Part shown: one piece after another, positions 31,997 through 40,052 of the stretch
How positions within the stretch are numbered: the stretch's first letter is position 1
Layout: every line of letters begins with the position of its first letter
Origin: Pseudonocardia thermophila
GTDB taxonomy: Bacteria > Actinomycetota > Actinomycetes > Mycobacteriales > Pseudonocardiaceae
NCBI RefSeq assembly: GCF_900142365.1
Contig: NZ_FRAP01000030.1
Location: forward strand, 1-57,748
Length of the DNA stretch: 57,748 bases
Reading direction: 5' to 3'
Program-made: the position numbers and the translations under genes
The notes under the pieces: generated by a model
Seen by the model: the letters and a program-made list of their open reading frames with translations, nothing else
Database searches by the model: none
Told to the model about the DNA's origin: nothing

Positions 31997-32253
31997 ACAC
32001 CACCCCCGCGGCCGGCACCGTCATCCGGCACCGCCTCCAGACCACCTACTACCTCGACGGCGGCGCCGCCGTGCTCGTGCGCCGCGCCTACCTCGGCGGC
32101 GGTGCCGACGTGATCTGGTCCAGCCCCACCGGCGGCCAGACCCTGCTGCACCACTGCACCACCCGCGACGAGGCCGAACTGCTCGGCGCCGCCTACGCCG
32201 CCACGTGCCCCGACCTGACCAGCGAGTTCACCGGTTCAACCACGGAGGTCTGA
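31993..32253 (+). CDS. Hypothetical phage protein
   Basis: 86 aa, beta-rich: TTYYLDGGAAVLVRRAYLGG. ATG 31993 overlaps the previous stop (ATGA). No family recognised. Confidence 0.52.
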   Translation: MNTTPAAGTVIRHRLQTTYYLDGGAAVLVRRAYLGGGADVIWSSPTGGQTLLHHCTTRDEAELLGAAYAATCPDLTSEFTGSTTEV

Positions 32254-32260
32254 CCACCCC

Positions 32261-32428
32261 ATGTACGAGCCCGAGCCCGATGAGGTCACCGCTTTCTTCG
32301 ACGCGCCGCCGGTCACCAACCCGCCGATCGACCTCGCCGAGTGGCGCGCCCGCGCCGACCGTGAGTTCCCGCAGTGGCGCATCTGGGCCGCCGAGGACTC
32401 CCGCCGCCCGGGTGGTGAGGCCGCATGA
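32261..32428 (+). CDS. Small acidic hypothetical protein
   Basis: 55 aa, MYEPEPDEVTAFFDAPP then a Trp/Arg-rich helix (DLAEWRARADREFPQWRIW). GGAGG lies 12 bases upstream; overlaps the next gene (ATGA). Confidence 0.5.
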   Translation: MYEPEPDEVTAFFDAPPVTNPPIDLAEWRARADREFPQWRIWAAEDSRRPGGEAA

Positions 32429-32772
32429 CCACGCCCACGCTGCCGCGCCGCGACCAGGCCCGCCGTGCTCGGCGCGTACTCGCCGGGCTGCACCCGTCCA
32501 TCCCCGTGCGCGAGGTCGACGGGCTGCAGCTCGGCACCTGCCGTGGCGACCTGCACGCCCACCACGACGCACCACCGGCCGCCGTCGCGGCCATCCGCTG
32601 CGACCTCAACGGCCGCCGAATCGCGTCCTGCGCTCACTGCCTGGTCACCACCGCCCACCGCTGCGCTCGCGCCACCGCCGGAGCGATCCACGTCGAGCTA
32701 CCGCCGCTGCCGCACCGACGAGCAGCAGGAGAGCAGGACATCCCCGCGAGCGATCAGCTGGTGGGCGAGTGA
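32425..32772 (+). CDS. Hypothetical phage protein
   Basis: 115 aa with scattered His/Cys (TCRGDLHAHHD, CAHCLVTTAHRC) that could bind a metal. ATG 32425, four-base overlaps on both sides. Confidence 0.5.
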   Translation: MTTPTLPRRDQARRARRVLAGLHPSIPVREVDGLQLGTCRGDLHAHHDAPPAAVAAIRCDLNGRRIASCAHCLVTTAHRCARATAGAIHVELPPLPHRRAAGEQDIPASDQLVGE

Positions 32773-32957
32773 CCGCCGACTACCGCGTCGCTGAAGACCT
32801 CGGCGCGATCTACCGCGCCACACCCGACCAGCTCGGCCACATCGTCTACGTCGCCGGTGCCGGCTACACCGCCGACGACCTGCCGCCACTCATCGCCTTC
32901 CTGCAAGAGGCGCTGCGCGCCCACAAGGAAGCCGCCGCACGAGGAGACACCCAGTGA
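32769..32957 (+). CDS. Small hypothetical protein
   Basis: 62 aa; DYRVAEDLGAIYRATPDQLG and DLPPLIAFLQEALRAHKEAA. GTG 32769 (GTGA overlap). Unknown role. Confidence 0.5.
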   Translation: MTADYRVAEDLGAIYRATPDQLGHIVYVAGAGYTADDLPPLIAFLQEALRAHKEAAARGDTQ

Positions 32958-33805
32958 CCGCCACCGACGAGCAGCCGCGGCTCGACCACGACGCCCGCTG
33001 CGCCAGCTGGGACAGCGACGACCCGGCCGTGTGCGACTGCCGCGACGACGACGGCCACACCCGCTGGTACGAGGGCCCGTGGGTGGCCTACGACACCGAG
33101 ACCACCGGCGTGGAGGTCGCCACCGACCGCATCGTCACCGCCACCCTGATCCGCTACACCCCCGGCCAGCAGCTCGCCGTGACCGAATGGCTTGCCGACC
33201 CCGGCGTGGAGATCCCCGAAGAGGCCACCGCGGTGCACCACATCACCACCGAGCACGCCCGCACCCACGGCCGCCCCGCCCGCGAGGTGATCGCCGAGAT
33301 CGCCGACGCGCTCGAGCGAGCGTGGACTCGCACCGTGCCACTGATCGCCTACAACGGCACTTTCGACCTGGACATCACCGACAACGAGATGCGCCGCCAC
33401 CTGCGCCGCCCCTTGCAGGTGCTCGGCCCCGTGATCGACCCGCTGATCCTGGACAAACACGTCGACCGCTACCGCCGCGGCTCCCGCAAGCTCGTCGACG
33501 TCGCCCGCCACTACCGCGTCCAGCTCGGCGGCGACGCCCACGACGCTGCCGCTGACGCGCTCGGCGCGGCCCGCGTGATGTGGCGCATCGCCCGCACCTA
33601 CCCGGAGATCGGGCAGATGACGCTGCAGCAGCTGCACAACGCGCAGGCGCGGTGGTACGCCGAGCAGCAGCGCTCGTTCGCCCAGTTCCTGCGCGACAAG
33701 ATCGTCCCCGGTATCGACGACGACACCGAACGGCAGCAGGTCCTCGACCGCGCCGACACCATCGACGCCCACGCCGACGGCTGGCCGCTGCGAGGTGTCG
33801 CATGA
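32954..33805 (+). CDS. DEDD 3'-5' exonuclease (RNase T / DnaQ-like)
   Basis: 283 aa. Exo I YDTETTG (Asp/Glu), Exo II AYNGTFDLDITDNEM, Exo III HDAAADALGAARV (HxAxxD): all catalytic residues are present. The C-terminal 80 residues are helical. In this block it probably acts in recombination or proofreading. GTG 32954 overlaps the previous stop. Confidence 0.85.
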   Translation: MTATDEQPRLDHDARCASWDSDDPAVCDCRDDDGHTRWYEGPWVAYDTETTGVEVATDRIVTATLIRYTPGQQLAVTEWLADPGVEIPEEATAVHHITTEHARTHGRPAREVIAEIADALERAWTRTVPLIAYNGTFDLDITDNEMRRHLRRPLQVLGPVIDPLILDKHVDRYRRGSRKLVDVARHYRVQLGGDAHDAAADALGAARVMWRIARTYPEIGQMTLQQLHNAQARWYAEQQRSFAQFLRDKIVPGIDDDTERQQVLDRADTIDAHADGWPLRGVA

Positions 33806-34737
33806 CCCGCGACGTCGAGCTGCGGCCCGGTGACCGTGTCGGTGACGCCGTCTACGTCGGCACCTGGCCCGCCAGCACACCCGAGTGGCACGAGGCCCGC
33901 CGCACCACGATCAACGGCAGCGAGGTCGCGCCGATCCTCGGGATCAGCCCCTACGAGTCGCCCTTCTCGCTGTGGCACCGCAAGGTCGGGCTGGTCGGCG
34001 ACATCGAGCAGACCCCGGAGATGTACTGGGGCAGCCTGCACGAGGCCACCATCCGGGAGGAGTTCAACCGCCGCCACAACCGCCAGTTCCGGCCACTCGG
34101 GCTGTTCCGCCACCACCAGCGCACCTGGCAGGGCGGCGGCCCGGACGGCATCGACGGCGACGAGATCCTGGAGATCAAGTTCGCCGTGCGCGGTGACGCG
34201 TGGGGCCCGGACGGCACCGACGAGATCCCCGTGCACTACCGGGCGCAGGTGCTGTGGTACCTGGACGTCTTCGGGTTCCAGCGCTGCCACGTCGTCGCCC
34301 TGATCGCCGGCTACGACTACCGCGAATACCTGATCGAGGCCAGCCCCGACGAGGTCGCGTTCATGCGGGCCAAGGCCCGCGAATTCCTGGACAGCGTCGA
34401 GGCGGGGATCCGGCCCCCGATCGACGGCCACGAGGCCACCTACCAGACCGTGCGGGAGCTACACCCGGACATCGACCCCGTGCAGGTCGAGCTGCCCGAC
34501 CACATCGCCGAGCCGTACCTGCAGGCGCTCGCCGCGCACCGCGACGCAGAAGCCGAGCGGCGCCGCTGCACCGCCTTGGTGCTCGACGCCATGGGCCGCG
34601 CCCGCGACGCCTTCTACGCCGGGCAGTTGATCGCTCGCCGCCAAGCCAAGTCACACGACGGCGCCGTGCCGTACCTCGTCGCCGCGCGCGGCGTCGTCGA
34701 CCGATTCAGCGCCACCCCGAAAGGAACTGCAGCATGA
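33802..34737 (+). CDS. YqaJ-type viral recombinase (lambda-exonuclease-like)
   Basis: 311 aa. TPEWHEARRTTINGSEVAPI, the acidic centre EILEIKFA (Glu-x-Lys), and EIPVHYRAQVLWYLDVFG match YqaJ/lambda exonuclease PD-(D/E)XK nucleases, which resect double-stranded ends. It directly precedes and overlaps RecT, forming a classic annealing recombination pair. Confidence 0.87.
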   Translation: MTRDVELRPGDRVGDAVYVGTWPASTPEWHEARRTTINGSEVAPILGISPYESPFSLWHRKVGLVGDIEQTPEMYWGSLHEATIREEFNRRHNRQFRPLGLFRHHQRTWQGGGPDGIDGDEILEIKFAVRGDAWGPDGTDEIPVHYRAQVLWYLDVFGFQRCHVVALIAGYDYREYLIEASPDEVAFMRAKAREFLDSVEAGIRPPIDGHEATYQTVRELHPDIDPVQVELPDHIAEPYLQALAAHRDAEAERRRCTALVLDAMGRARDAFYAGQLIARRQAKSHDGAVPYLVAARGVVDRFSATPKGTAA

Positions 34738-35630
34738 CCGCACAGAGCGTGACCGACGCGCACAGCAAGGCCGTCGCCCAACGCGACAGCGGCGGGCCAC
34801 GCGCCCTGGTCGCTCAGTACCGGTCCGATTTCGCCGCCGTCCTGCCGTCCCACATCAACACCGACTCCTGGGTGCGGGTCACCCAGGGCGCGCTGAAGAA
34901 GGGCCGCATGTACGGCCGCACCGGCAAGACCGAGCTGGAAGTGGCCGCGCAGAACAACCCCGCCCAGTTCCTCGCCACCCTGCTCGACGCCGCCCGGCTC
35001 GGGCTGGAACCGGGCACCGAGCAGTACTACCTCACCCCGCGCAAGGGCCGCGGCGGCCAGCTGGAGATCCTGGGCATCGTCGGCTACCAGGGAATCATCG
35101 AGCTGATGTACCGGGCCGGCGCGATCGCGTCCGTGGTCGCCGAGGTCGTGTACAGCGGCGACAACTTCCAGTACCGGCCCGGCGTCGACGAGCGCCCCAT
35201 CCACGAGATCGACTGGGACGCCGAGCACCGCGGCGACCTGCGCCTGGTCTACGCGTACGCGATCATGAAGGACGGTGCGACCAGCAAGGTGGTCGTGCTC
35301 AACCGCAACCACATCGCCCGGATCAAGAAGACCGCGCAGGGCGCCGACAGCGAGTACTCGCCGTGGAACACCCACCCGGAGGCGATGTGGCTGAAGTCCG
35401 CGGTGCGGCAGCTGGCGAAATGGGTGCCCACCTCCGCGGAGTACCGCAACGTGGTCGCCCGCGCCGAGCGCGAGGCCGGCCAGCACGAGCCTGAACTCAG
35501 CGGCAACGGTGTGCCCGCCGAGTTCGCCCCGCCCATCGACGTGTCCGACCTGCCCGTGGTCGGTGAGGACTTTGTGGACGGCGAAGTCGTCGACGAGCCC
35601 GACTGGCCCGGGGAGGAGGGCGACGAATGA
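34734..35630 (+). CDS. recT: RecT single-strand annealing protein
   Basis: 298 aa. Signature stretches: NPAQFLATLLDAARLGLEPG, QYYLTPRKGRGGQLEILGIV, GYQGIIELMYRAGAI, HPEAMWLKSAVRQLAKWVP. It anneals single strands produced by the YqaJ nuclease. Acidic C-terminal tail (residues about 265-298), probably for SSB contact or autoregulation. ATG 34734. Confidence 0.93.
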   Translation: MTAQSVTDAHSKAVAQRDSGGPRALVAQYRSDFAAVLPSHINTDSWVRVTQGALKKGRMYGRTGKTELEVAAQNNPAQFLATLLDAARLGLEPGTEQYYLTPRKGRGGQLEILGIVGYQGIIELMYRAGAIASVVAEVVYSGDNFQYRPGVDERPIHEIDWDAEHRGDLRLVYAYAIMKDGATSKVVVLNRNHIARIKKTAQGADSEYSPWNTHPEAMWLKSAVRQLAKWVPTSAEYRNVVARAEREAGQHEPELSGNGVPAEFAPPIDVSDLPVVGEDFVDGEVVDEPDWPGEEGDE

Positions 35631-36022
35631 CCACACCGCCACAGCTCACCCTGCGCGAGCGGCAGGTGCTCACCATTGCCGCCCGCGGCCTCACCACCCG
35701 CGAGATCGCCGACCGGCTCCATCTTGGCTTCGACACCACCAAGGACCTGCTGCGCTCCGCCTACCGCAAGCTCGGGGTGCGCCGCCGCCTGCCCGCGATC
35801 AACACCGCCCGCCACCTCGGGCTGCTGCTCACCAGCGAGCGTGACCTGGACGCGCAGCCGCCCCGCTGGCCCGCCGGTGCCGCCAACGCTCGCATCGACC
35901 CGATCGACCTGCACCTGATCGTGAAGCGCTGGCACGGCCGCGCCCCCGCTGCGCTCATCGGCGAGCTGCGGCACCTGATCGACCGCGCCACCGCGCACCC
36001 GCAGCGGAGGGCCGCGTCATGA
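35627..36022 (+). CDS. LuxR-type helix-turn-helix protein
   Basis: 131 aa. LTLRERQVLTIAARGLTTRE, then IADRLHLGFDTTKDLL is a GerE/LuxR HTH at the N-terminus without a receiver. The rest is basic. Likely a phage regulator; four-base overlaps with recT and the next gene. Confidence 0.72.
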   Translation: MTTPPQLTLRERQVLTIAARGLTTREIADRLHLGFDTTKDLLRSAYRKLGVRRRLPAINTARHLGLLLTSERDLDAQPPRWPAGAANARIDPIDLHLIVKRWHGRAPAALIGELRHLIDRATAHPQRRAAS

Positions 36023-36270
36023 CCGCCGTGCCCGTGCACGCGCCCGCGCAGAGACAGATGTACTGCAACATCTACGGCAAGGTCGCCTACCCGAGCAGGG
36101 AGCTGGCCGAGGCCAAGCTGCGCTACTTCCAGGAGCTGGCCCGCGAGCGCCGCTTCCGCAAGTACCCGCGGCAGGTGTACCGCTGCCCCGCGTGCTGGCT
36201 GTGGCACCTCAGCAGCCAGTCCCGCCGCCAATGGCTCACCTGGCACCGGCGCCGCAACCGCCCCCACTGA
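36019..36270 (+). CDS. Small basic protein with a CPxC motif
   Basis: 83 aa; YCNIYGKVAYPSRELAEAKL and QVYRCPACWLWHLSSQ. The single-Cys and CPAC positions could bind zinc. Common in actinophage replication operons; function unknown. Confidence 0.55.
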   Translation: MTAVPVHAPAQRQMYCNIYGKVAYPSRELAEAKLRYFQELARERRFRKYPRQVYRCPACWLWHLSSQSRRQWLTWHRRRNRPH

Positions 36271-36314
36271 TCAACCGCCACCCCCTATCCACCACCCCGG
36301 AGATCCCTACCGCC

Positions 36315-36407
36315 ATGCCCCGCCTCGACCCCGCCCGATTCGCCGCCACCTCCACGGCGCTGATGGCCGCGCACGACACCGCGATCGCCGCCGGAGGCCC
36401 GCGATGA
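36315..36407 (+). CDS. Very small hypothetical protein
   Basis: 30 aa (MPRLDPARFAATSTALMAAH...). Weak GGAG site; its stop overlaps the following ATG. Low support. Confidence 0.3.
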   Translation: MPRLDPARFAATSTALMAAHDTAIAAGGPR

Positions 36408-37222
36408 GCACCCGCCACGCCCACCCGCACACCGGTGACCTGTGGGCCGACGAGCACGGCAACGCGATCACCATCAGCCAGGTCAGCTACCGCCGCCGCT
36501 GGGCCAACATCCACATCACCGGTTGGGTCAAGCGGGTCCAGCTGCCTTTCCCCGCCACCTGGACCCTCACCCGCCCCAAGCAGCCACCCCAGGTCACCGA
36601 CCGCTCCGGCTGCCCCGCCGAGCGTCACGGCGACAGCACCGCCTACCGGCACGCCGGATGCCGCTGCCGGGACGCTCTCTACGACCACTGGCTCGCGTCC
36701 CACAAATGCCCCTTCCGGCCAGAGCAGCGTCGCAACTTCGTGCCCGCGATCGGCACGCAGCGGCGGCTGCGCGCGCTCGCCCGTATCGGCTGGACCACCT
36801 CCGCCATCGCCGACCGGGCCGGGATGCCACCGGCAAGGGTCGGGGCGTGGCAGTCGGGCCGCCACCGACAGATCAGCCGCGCGAGCGCTGCCCGCATCGC
36901 CGAGGTGTACGAGAAGCTGTCCGGCACCCCCGGCCCGTCCCGGCGCGTCCGCGAGTACGCCGCCCGGCACGGCTGGGTCGCGCCGCTGATGTGGGAAGAC
37001 CTCGACATCGACAACCCCGAGGTGCAGCCGCACCGCGACGCCCCCGACCCACACCCCCACGCCAAGATCATCGAGGAGGATCTGCGGCACCTGCTCGGCT
37101 ACGGCATGACCGTCGAGCGGGTCGCCCAGCACCTCGGCGTGCAGGCCCCGTCGCTGCGCACCTACCTGTACCGCAACCGCCACCAGCTGCAGATCCCGGA
37201 CCGACTGCTGGAGGTGGCCTGA
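36404..37222 (+). CDS. Phage protein with HTH segments
   Basis: 272 aa. A zinc-like cluster (GCPAERHGDSTAYRHAGCRC) is followed by GWTTSAIADRAGMPPARVGA, a recognisable HTH, and a second HTH-like end (TVERVAQHLGVQAPSLRTYL). Likely DNA binding; role unknown. ATG 36404, TGATG junction with the next gene. Confidence 0.6.
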   Translation: MSTRHAHPHTGDLWADEHGNAITISQVSYRRRWANIHITGWVKRVQLPFPATWTLTRPKQPPQVTDRSGCPAERHGDSTAYRHAGCRCRDALYDHWLASHKCPFRPEQRRNFVPAIGTQRRLRALARIGWTTSAIADRAGMPPARVGAWQSGRHRQISRASAARIAEVYEKLSGTPGPSRRVREYAARHGWVAPLMWEDLDIDNPEVQPHRDAPDPHPHAKIIEEDLRHLLGYGMTVERVAQHLGVQAPSLRTYLYRNRHQLQIPDRLLEVA

Positions 37223-37443
37223 TGGACCCGGTCGAGCGCGCCCAGACTTATGCCGCGATCTTCATCAAGGCTGGTGCGCGGTGGCCCGCCTACGTGCCCG
37301 TCGACGCCACCGTGCACCGGGACGTCGTCGAGATCGGCGGCGTGATCATGCAGCCCACCGTCGACGGCGGATGGCGGCTGACCACCCGTGACGGCCTCAG
37401 CTGGACCGTGCGCCCCCGCGATCAGCAGGGGGTCGCGTCATGA
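37222..37443 (+). CDS. Hypothetical phage protein
   Basis: 73 aa, beta-rich (VEIGGVIMQPTVDGGWRLTT). ATG 37222 overlaps the previous stop. No family recognised. Confidence 0.5.
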   Translation: MDPVERAQTYAAIFIKAGARWPAYVPVDATVHRDVVEIGGVIMQPTVDGGWRLTTRDGLSWTVRPRDQQGVAS

Positions 37444-37649
37444 GCGACACGCAACCCCGCACCCCGGCCGGCCGGATCTGTCGCCACTGCTGGTGGCGGC
37501 GCGCAACCCCGGGGTTCGACCGGTGCGCCCCCTGTTTCTTCCTGCCCGAGCACAACCGCCCCAACTGGAAGTGGCGGCACCTCATCGACATCGACGAGGT
37601 CAACGCCGCCGACACCAGCAACAACGACCACCGTAGGAGAGCTGCATGA
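37440..37649 (+). CDS. Small zinc-finger-like protein
   Basis: 69 aa with ICRHCWWRR and RCAPCFF, two CxxC pairs 13-14 residues apart: a probable zinc ribbon. ATG 37440, four-base overlap. Confidence 0.6.
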   Translation: MSDTQPRTPAGRICRHCWWRRATPGFDRCAPCFFLPEHNRPNWKWRHLIDIDEVNAADTSNNDHRRRAA

Positions 37650-37864
37650 CCCTCACCCGCCACCCGCATCCGAGGCGCCGCCTCGACGACGCCGACGTGC
37701 GCGCCATCCGTGAGATGCGCGCCGCTGGTAAGGCGCTCGCTGACATCGCCGCTCGCTACAACATCTCCCTCGGTTACGTCAGCGACCTGGTGAACGGGCG
37801 TGCCCGGCAGCGAGCCGGTGGCCCCATCGTCACCGAGCGGATCTACGCGCGGAGGGCCGCGTGA
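37646..37864 (+). CDS. Small helix-turn-helix protein
   Basis: 72 aa: LDDADVRAIREMRAAGKALA, then DIAARYNISLGYVSDLVNGR, a resolvase-like HTH followed by a basic tail. Overlaps the SSB start. Confidence 0.62.
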   Translation: MTLTRHPHPRRRLDDADVRAIREMRAAGKALADIAARYNISLGYVSDLVNGRARQRAGGPIVTERIYARRAA

Positions 37865-38325
37865 TGGCTGGGGAGCCTCAGGTCACCATCGTCGGCAACC
37901 TGACGGCCGACCCGGAGCTGCGGTTCACCACCACTGGTGCTGCTGTCGCGAGTTTCACCGTCGCGTCCACCCCGCGCACTCTCGACCGCGAGACGGGGGA
38001 GTGGCGGGACGGCGACCCGTTGTTCATGCGCTGCAACATTTGGCGGCAGCCTGCCGAGCATGTCGCTGAGAGCCTGACCAAGGGCATGCGTGTGATCGTG
38101 ACCGGGCGGCTGCGGCAGCGGTCCTTCGAGACCCGCGAGGGGGAGAAGCGCACCGTCGTGGAGCTGGAGGTTGACGAGGTGGGCCCCAGCTTGCGGTACG
38201 CCACCGCCACGGTTGCCAAGGCCGCCGGTAGCAGCGGCGGTGCGGGTCGGTCCGGCGGCAGCGCTGATGGCCCGTGGGGCGCGTCGTCGGCGGCGCCTGC
38301 CGGCTATGACGATCCGCCGTTCTGA
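37861..38325 (+). CDS. ssb: Single-stranded DNA-binding protein
   Basis: 153-154 aa. OB fold: VTIVGNLTADPELRFTTTGA, FMRCNIWRQPAEHVAESL, VIVTGRLRQRSF. A Gly/Ser-rich linker ends in the typical acidic tip DDPPF that binds partner proteins. Starts at GTG 37861 or ATG 37864. Confidence 0.94.
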   Translation: MMAGEPQVTIVGNLTADPELRFTTTGAAVASFTVASTPRTLDRETGEWRDGDPLFMRCNIWRQPAEHVAESLTKGMRVIVTGRLRQRSFETREGEKRTVVELEVDEVGPSLRYATATVAKAAGSSGGAGRSGGSADGPWGASSAAPAGYDDPPF

Positions 38326-38479
38326 TCTGCCCTGACCGTCGGTGCGGGCCCGCGTGAGCTGTGGGCCCGCACATCCATATGTCCCCGCATCTCACAACTT
38401 AAGGCCATCGAGAAGGAGGCCGAGCAGTGACACACGCTCCCCGCCTTGTCACCAGCTCGACCGGGAAGGTCGGTGCGCG

Positions 38480-39838
38480 ATGAGGATCCGTACGTTCAAG
38501 CCTGAGTTCTGGCACGACGAGAAGATCGGGGCGTTGCACCCGTTCGCGCGGTTGTTGTTCTTGGCCACGTGGAGCGCGGCCGACGACGAGGGGTTGGTGC
38601 GGTGGTCGCCGGAGCATTTGAAGTCGATCGCGTTCGCCTACGACGACGACATCAGCGTTGAGGATGTGTCCGGGTTGATGGACCAGCTGCAGCAGCTGGG
38701 GTTGGTGTTCGTGTACCGGGCTGGGGTGGCGCGGCAGTTGATCGGCTACATCGTGCGGTTTCGGCGGCATCAGCGGATCAATCGGCCGACGCCGGGTCGG
38801 TTGACGCCGCCGCCGTTGGGTGATCCGGCGGTGGTGCGGATGTATGCCGAGCGGGACGGTTGGCTGTGTCACTTGTGTGGGGAGGAGATTCCGCGGGAGC
38901 CGTTGGAGGGTGTGGTGGATGGGGTGCCGTTGGAGCACCTGAACTTGGTTGTGGATCGGATCGTGCCGCGGTCGAGCAAGGGGAGTGATTACCCGACGAA
39001 CGTCGCTGTTGCTCACGCTGCGTGTTCGTTGGCGCGTCGTGGGCGGGCGGTGGAGGAGTTCCGGCAGCCGGCGTCGGTGGCCACTGCTGTCGCCCGTTTG
39101 GCGTACGGCGTGAGTGAGTCAGTGAGTGACTCACTGAGTGGTTCCGTGAGCGACTCAGTGAGTGAGTCAGTGAGTGACTCACGGAGCGACTCACTGAGCG
39201 AAGTTCAGCAGAGCGTGACAACCCCTCCAAATCGCTTTACGGAGCGTGACAATTCCTCAGTGAGCGACTCAGTGAGCGACTCACGGAGCGACTCACTGCG
39301 GGAAAGGAAAGGAAGGGAAGGGAAGGGAGTATGTGTGTCAGTTCCGAAGGAAGCTTCAGTCGCGCGCGGGGCAAGTTCGGACAACACATACATACCGAGC
39401 GACTGGCTCCCCACGGACCGTCACCGTCAGTTGGCAACCCAGCGGGGCCTCGACGCCGACCGCGAAGCACGTCGCTTCCGCGCCTACGCCAAGGCCAAGG
39501 GCCGCGTGATCGCCGACCCCGACGCGGCTTTCGAGCTGTGGCTGCTCGACACCCAGCCCCGCCGCCCGCTGCGCGCCGTGCCTGATCCGGCGCCCTCGTC
39601 GCTGCCGGAGGTGGGGCCGGACACCCCGGACGAGCAGGTGCAGCTGACCCGCGAGCAGATCGACGACCTGCTGGGGCTGGAAGAGCCTCCGCCGCCGCCT
39701 GCCGAGGTGGCCGCCGGTGGGTTGGACGCGATCCGGGAGTGGTGGGCGGAGGAGTCCGGCCGCTGGCACGCCGACCGGCACGCTCGGGCGGTGGCGGTGC
39801 TGCGGAAGCGCGCTGCGGCGCGCGTCGTGGCCACCTGA
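38480..39838 (+). CDS. Phage replication initiator with inserted HNH-like domain and internal origin
   Basis: 452 aa. The N-terminus (RTFKPEFWHDEKIGALHPFA, WSAADDEGLVRW, IVRFRRHQRINRP) is the winged-helix replisome-organiser type. Residues about 125-195 carry an HNH-like zinc domain (CHLCGEEI, LVVDRIVPRSSKGSDYPTNV, AHAACSLARRG) in which the usual catalytic His of 'DH' is Arg. Residues about 211-276 are a Ser/Asp-rich linker encoded by DNA repeats (see origin). The C-terminal part (YIPSDWLPTDRHRQLATQRG) resembles DNA-replication proteins. It lies upstream of DnaB as lambda O lies upstream of P. Confidence 0.72.
   Translation: MRIRTFKPEFWHDEKIGALHPFARLLFLATWSAADDEGLVRWSPEHLKSIAFAYDDDISVEDVSGLMDQLQQLGLVFVYRAGVARQLIGYIVRFRRHQRINRPTPGRLTPPPLGDPAVVRMYAERDGWLCHLCGEEIPREPLEGVVDGVPLEHLNLVVDRIVPRSSKGSDYPTNVAVAHAACSLARRGRAVEEFRQPASVATAVARLAYGVSESVSDSLSGSVSDSVSESVSDSRSDSLSEVQQSVTTPPNRFTERDNSSVSDSVSDSRSDSLRERKGREGKGVCVSVPKEASVARGASSDNTYIPSDWLPTDRHRQLATQRGLDADREARRFRAYAKAKGRVIADPDAAFELWLLDTQPRRPLRAVPDPAPSSLPEVGPDTPDEQVQLTREQIDDLLGLEEPPPPPAEVAAGGLDAIREWWAEESGRWHADRHARAVAVLRKRAAARVVAT
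39110..39330. repeat. Iteron array and purine tract: candidate replication origin
   Basis: Twelve-base units of the form GTGAGYGACTCA follow one another from 39110 to 39205 (about seven) and again from 39260 to 39295 (three). The inner TGAGTGACTCA is an 11-base dyad. They encode the Ser/Asp linker in frame. A G/A-only run (39300-39329) follows. This is the layout of the lambda origin inside gene O. Confidence 0.6.
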
Positions 39839-40052
39839 CCCCCCCGGGGGTCGGCCCCTTTCGGGTGGGGCGGCCCCGCCGCCGCGTTGCCCGTCGCTCG
39901 CGAGCGGCGAGAGGCGCCCCACCCAAGCACCCCCCAAAAACCAGCCTAGCTTCGCCGTAGACGCGCCCAACCCGTCACCCGCGGGTGGAATGGCGCTACC
40001 CCCACCGAAGCGGCCGTCACAGAGCGAATCAGAGCCGAAACGGAGCCACCCG

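Noticed and set aside
39110..39295. Repeat cluster considered as a CRISPR array
   Set aside because: Units are 12 bp, contiguous without spacers, and read in frame through the initiator gene.
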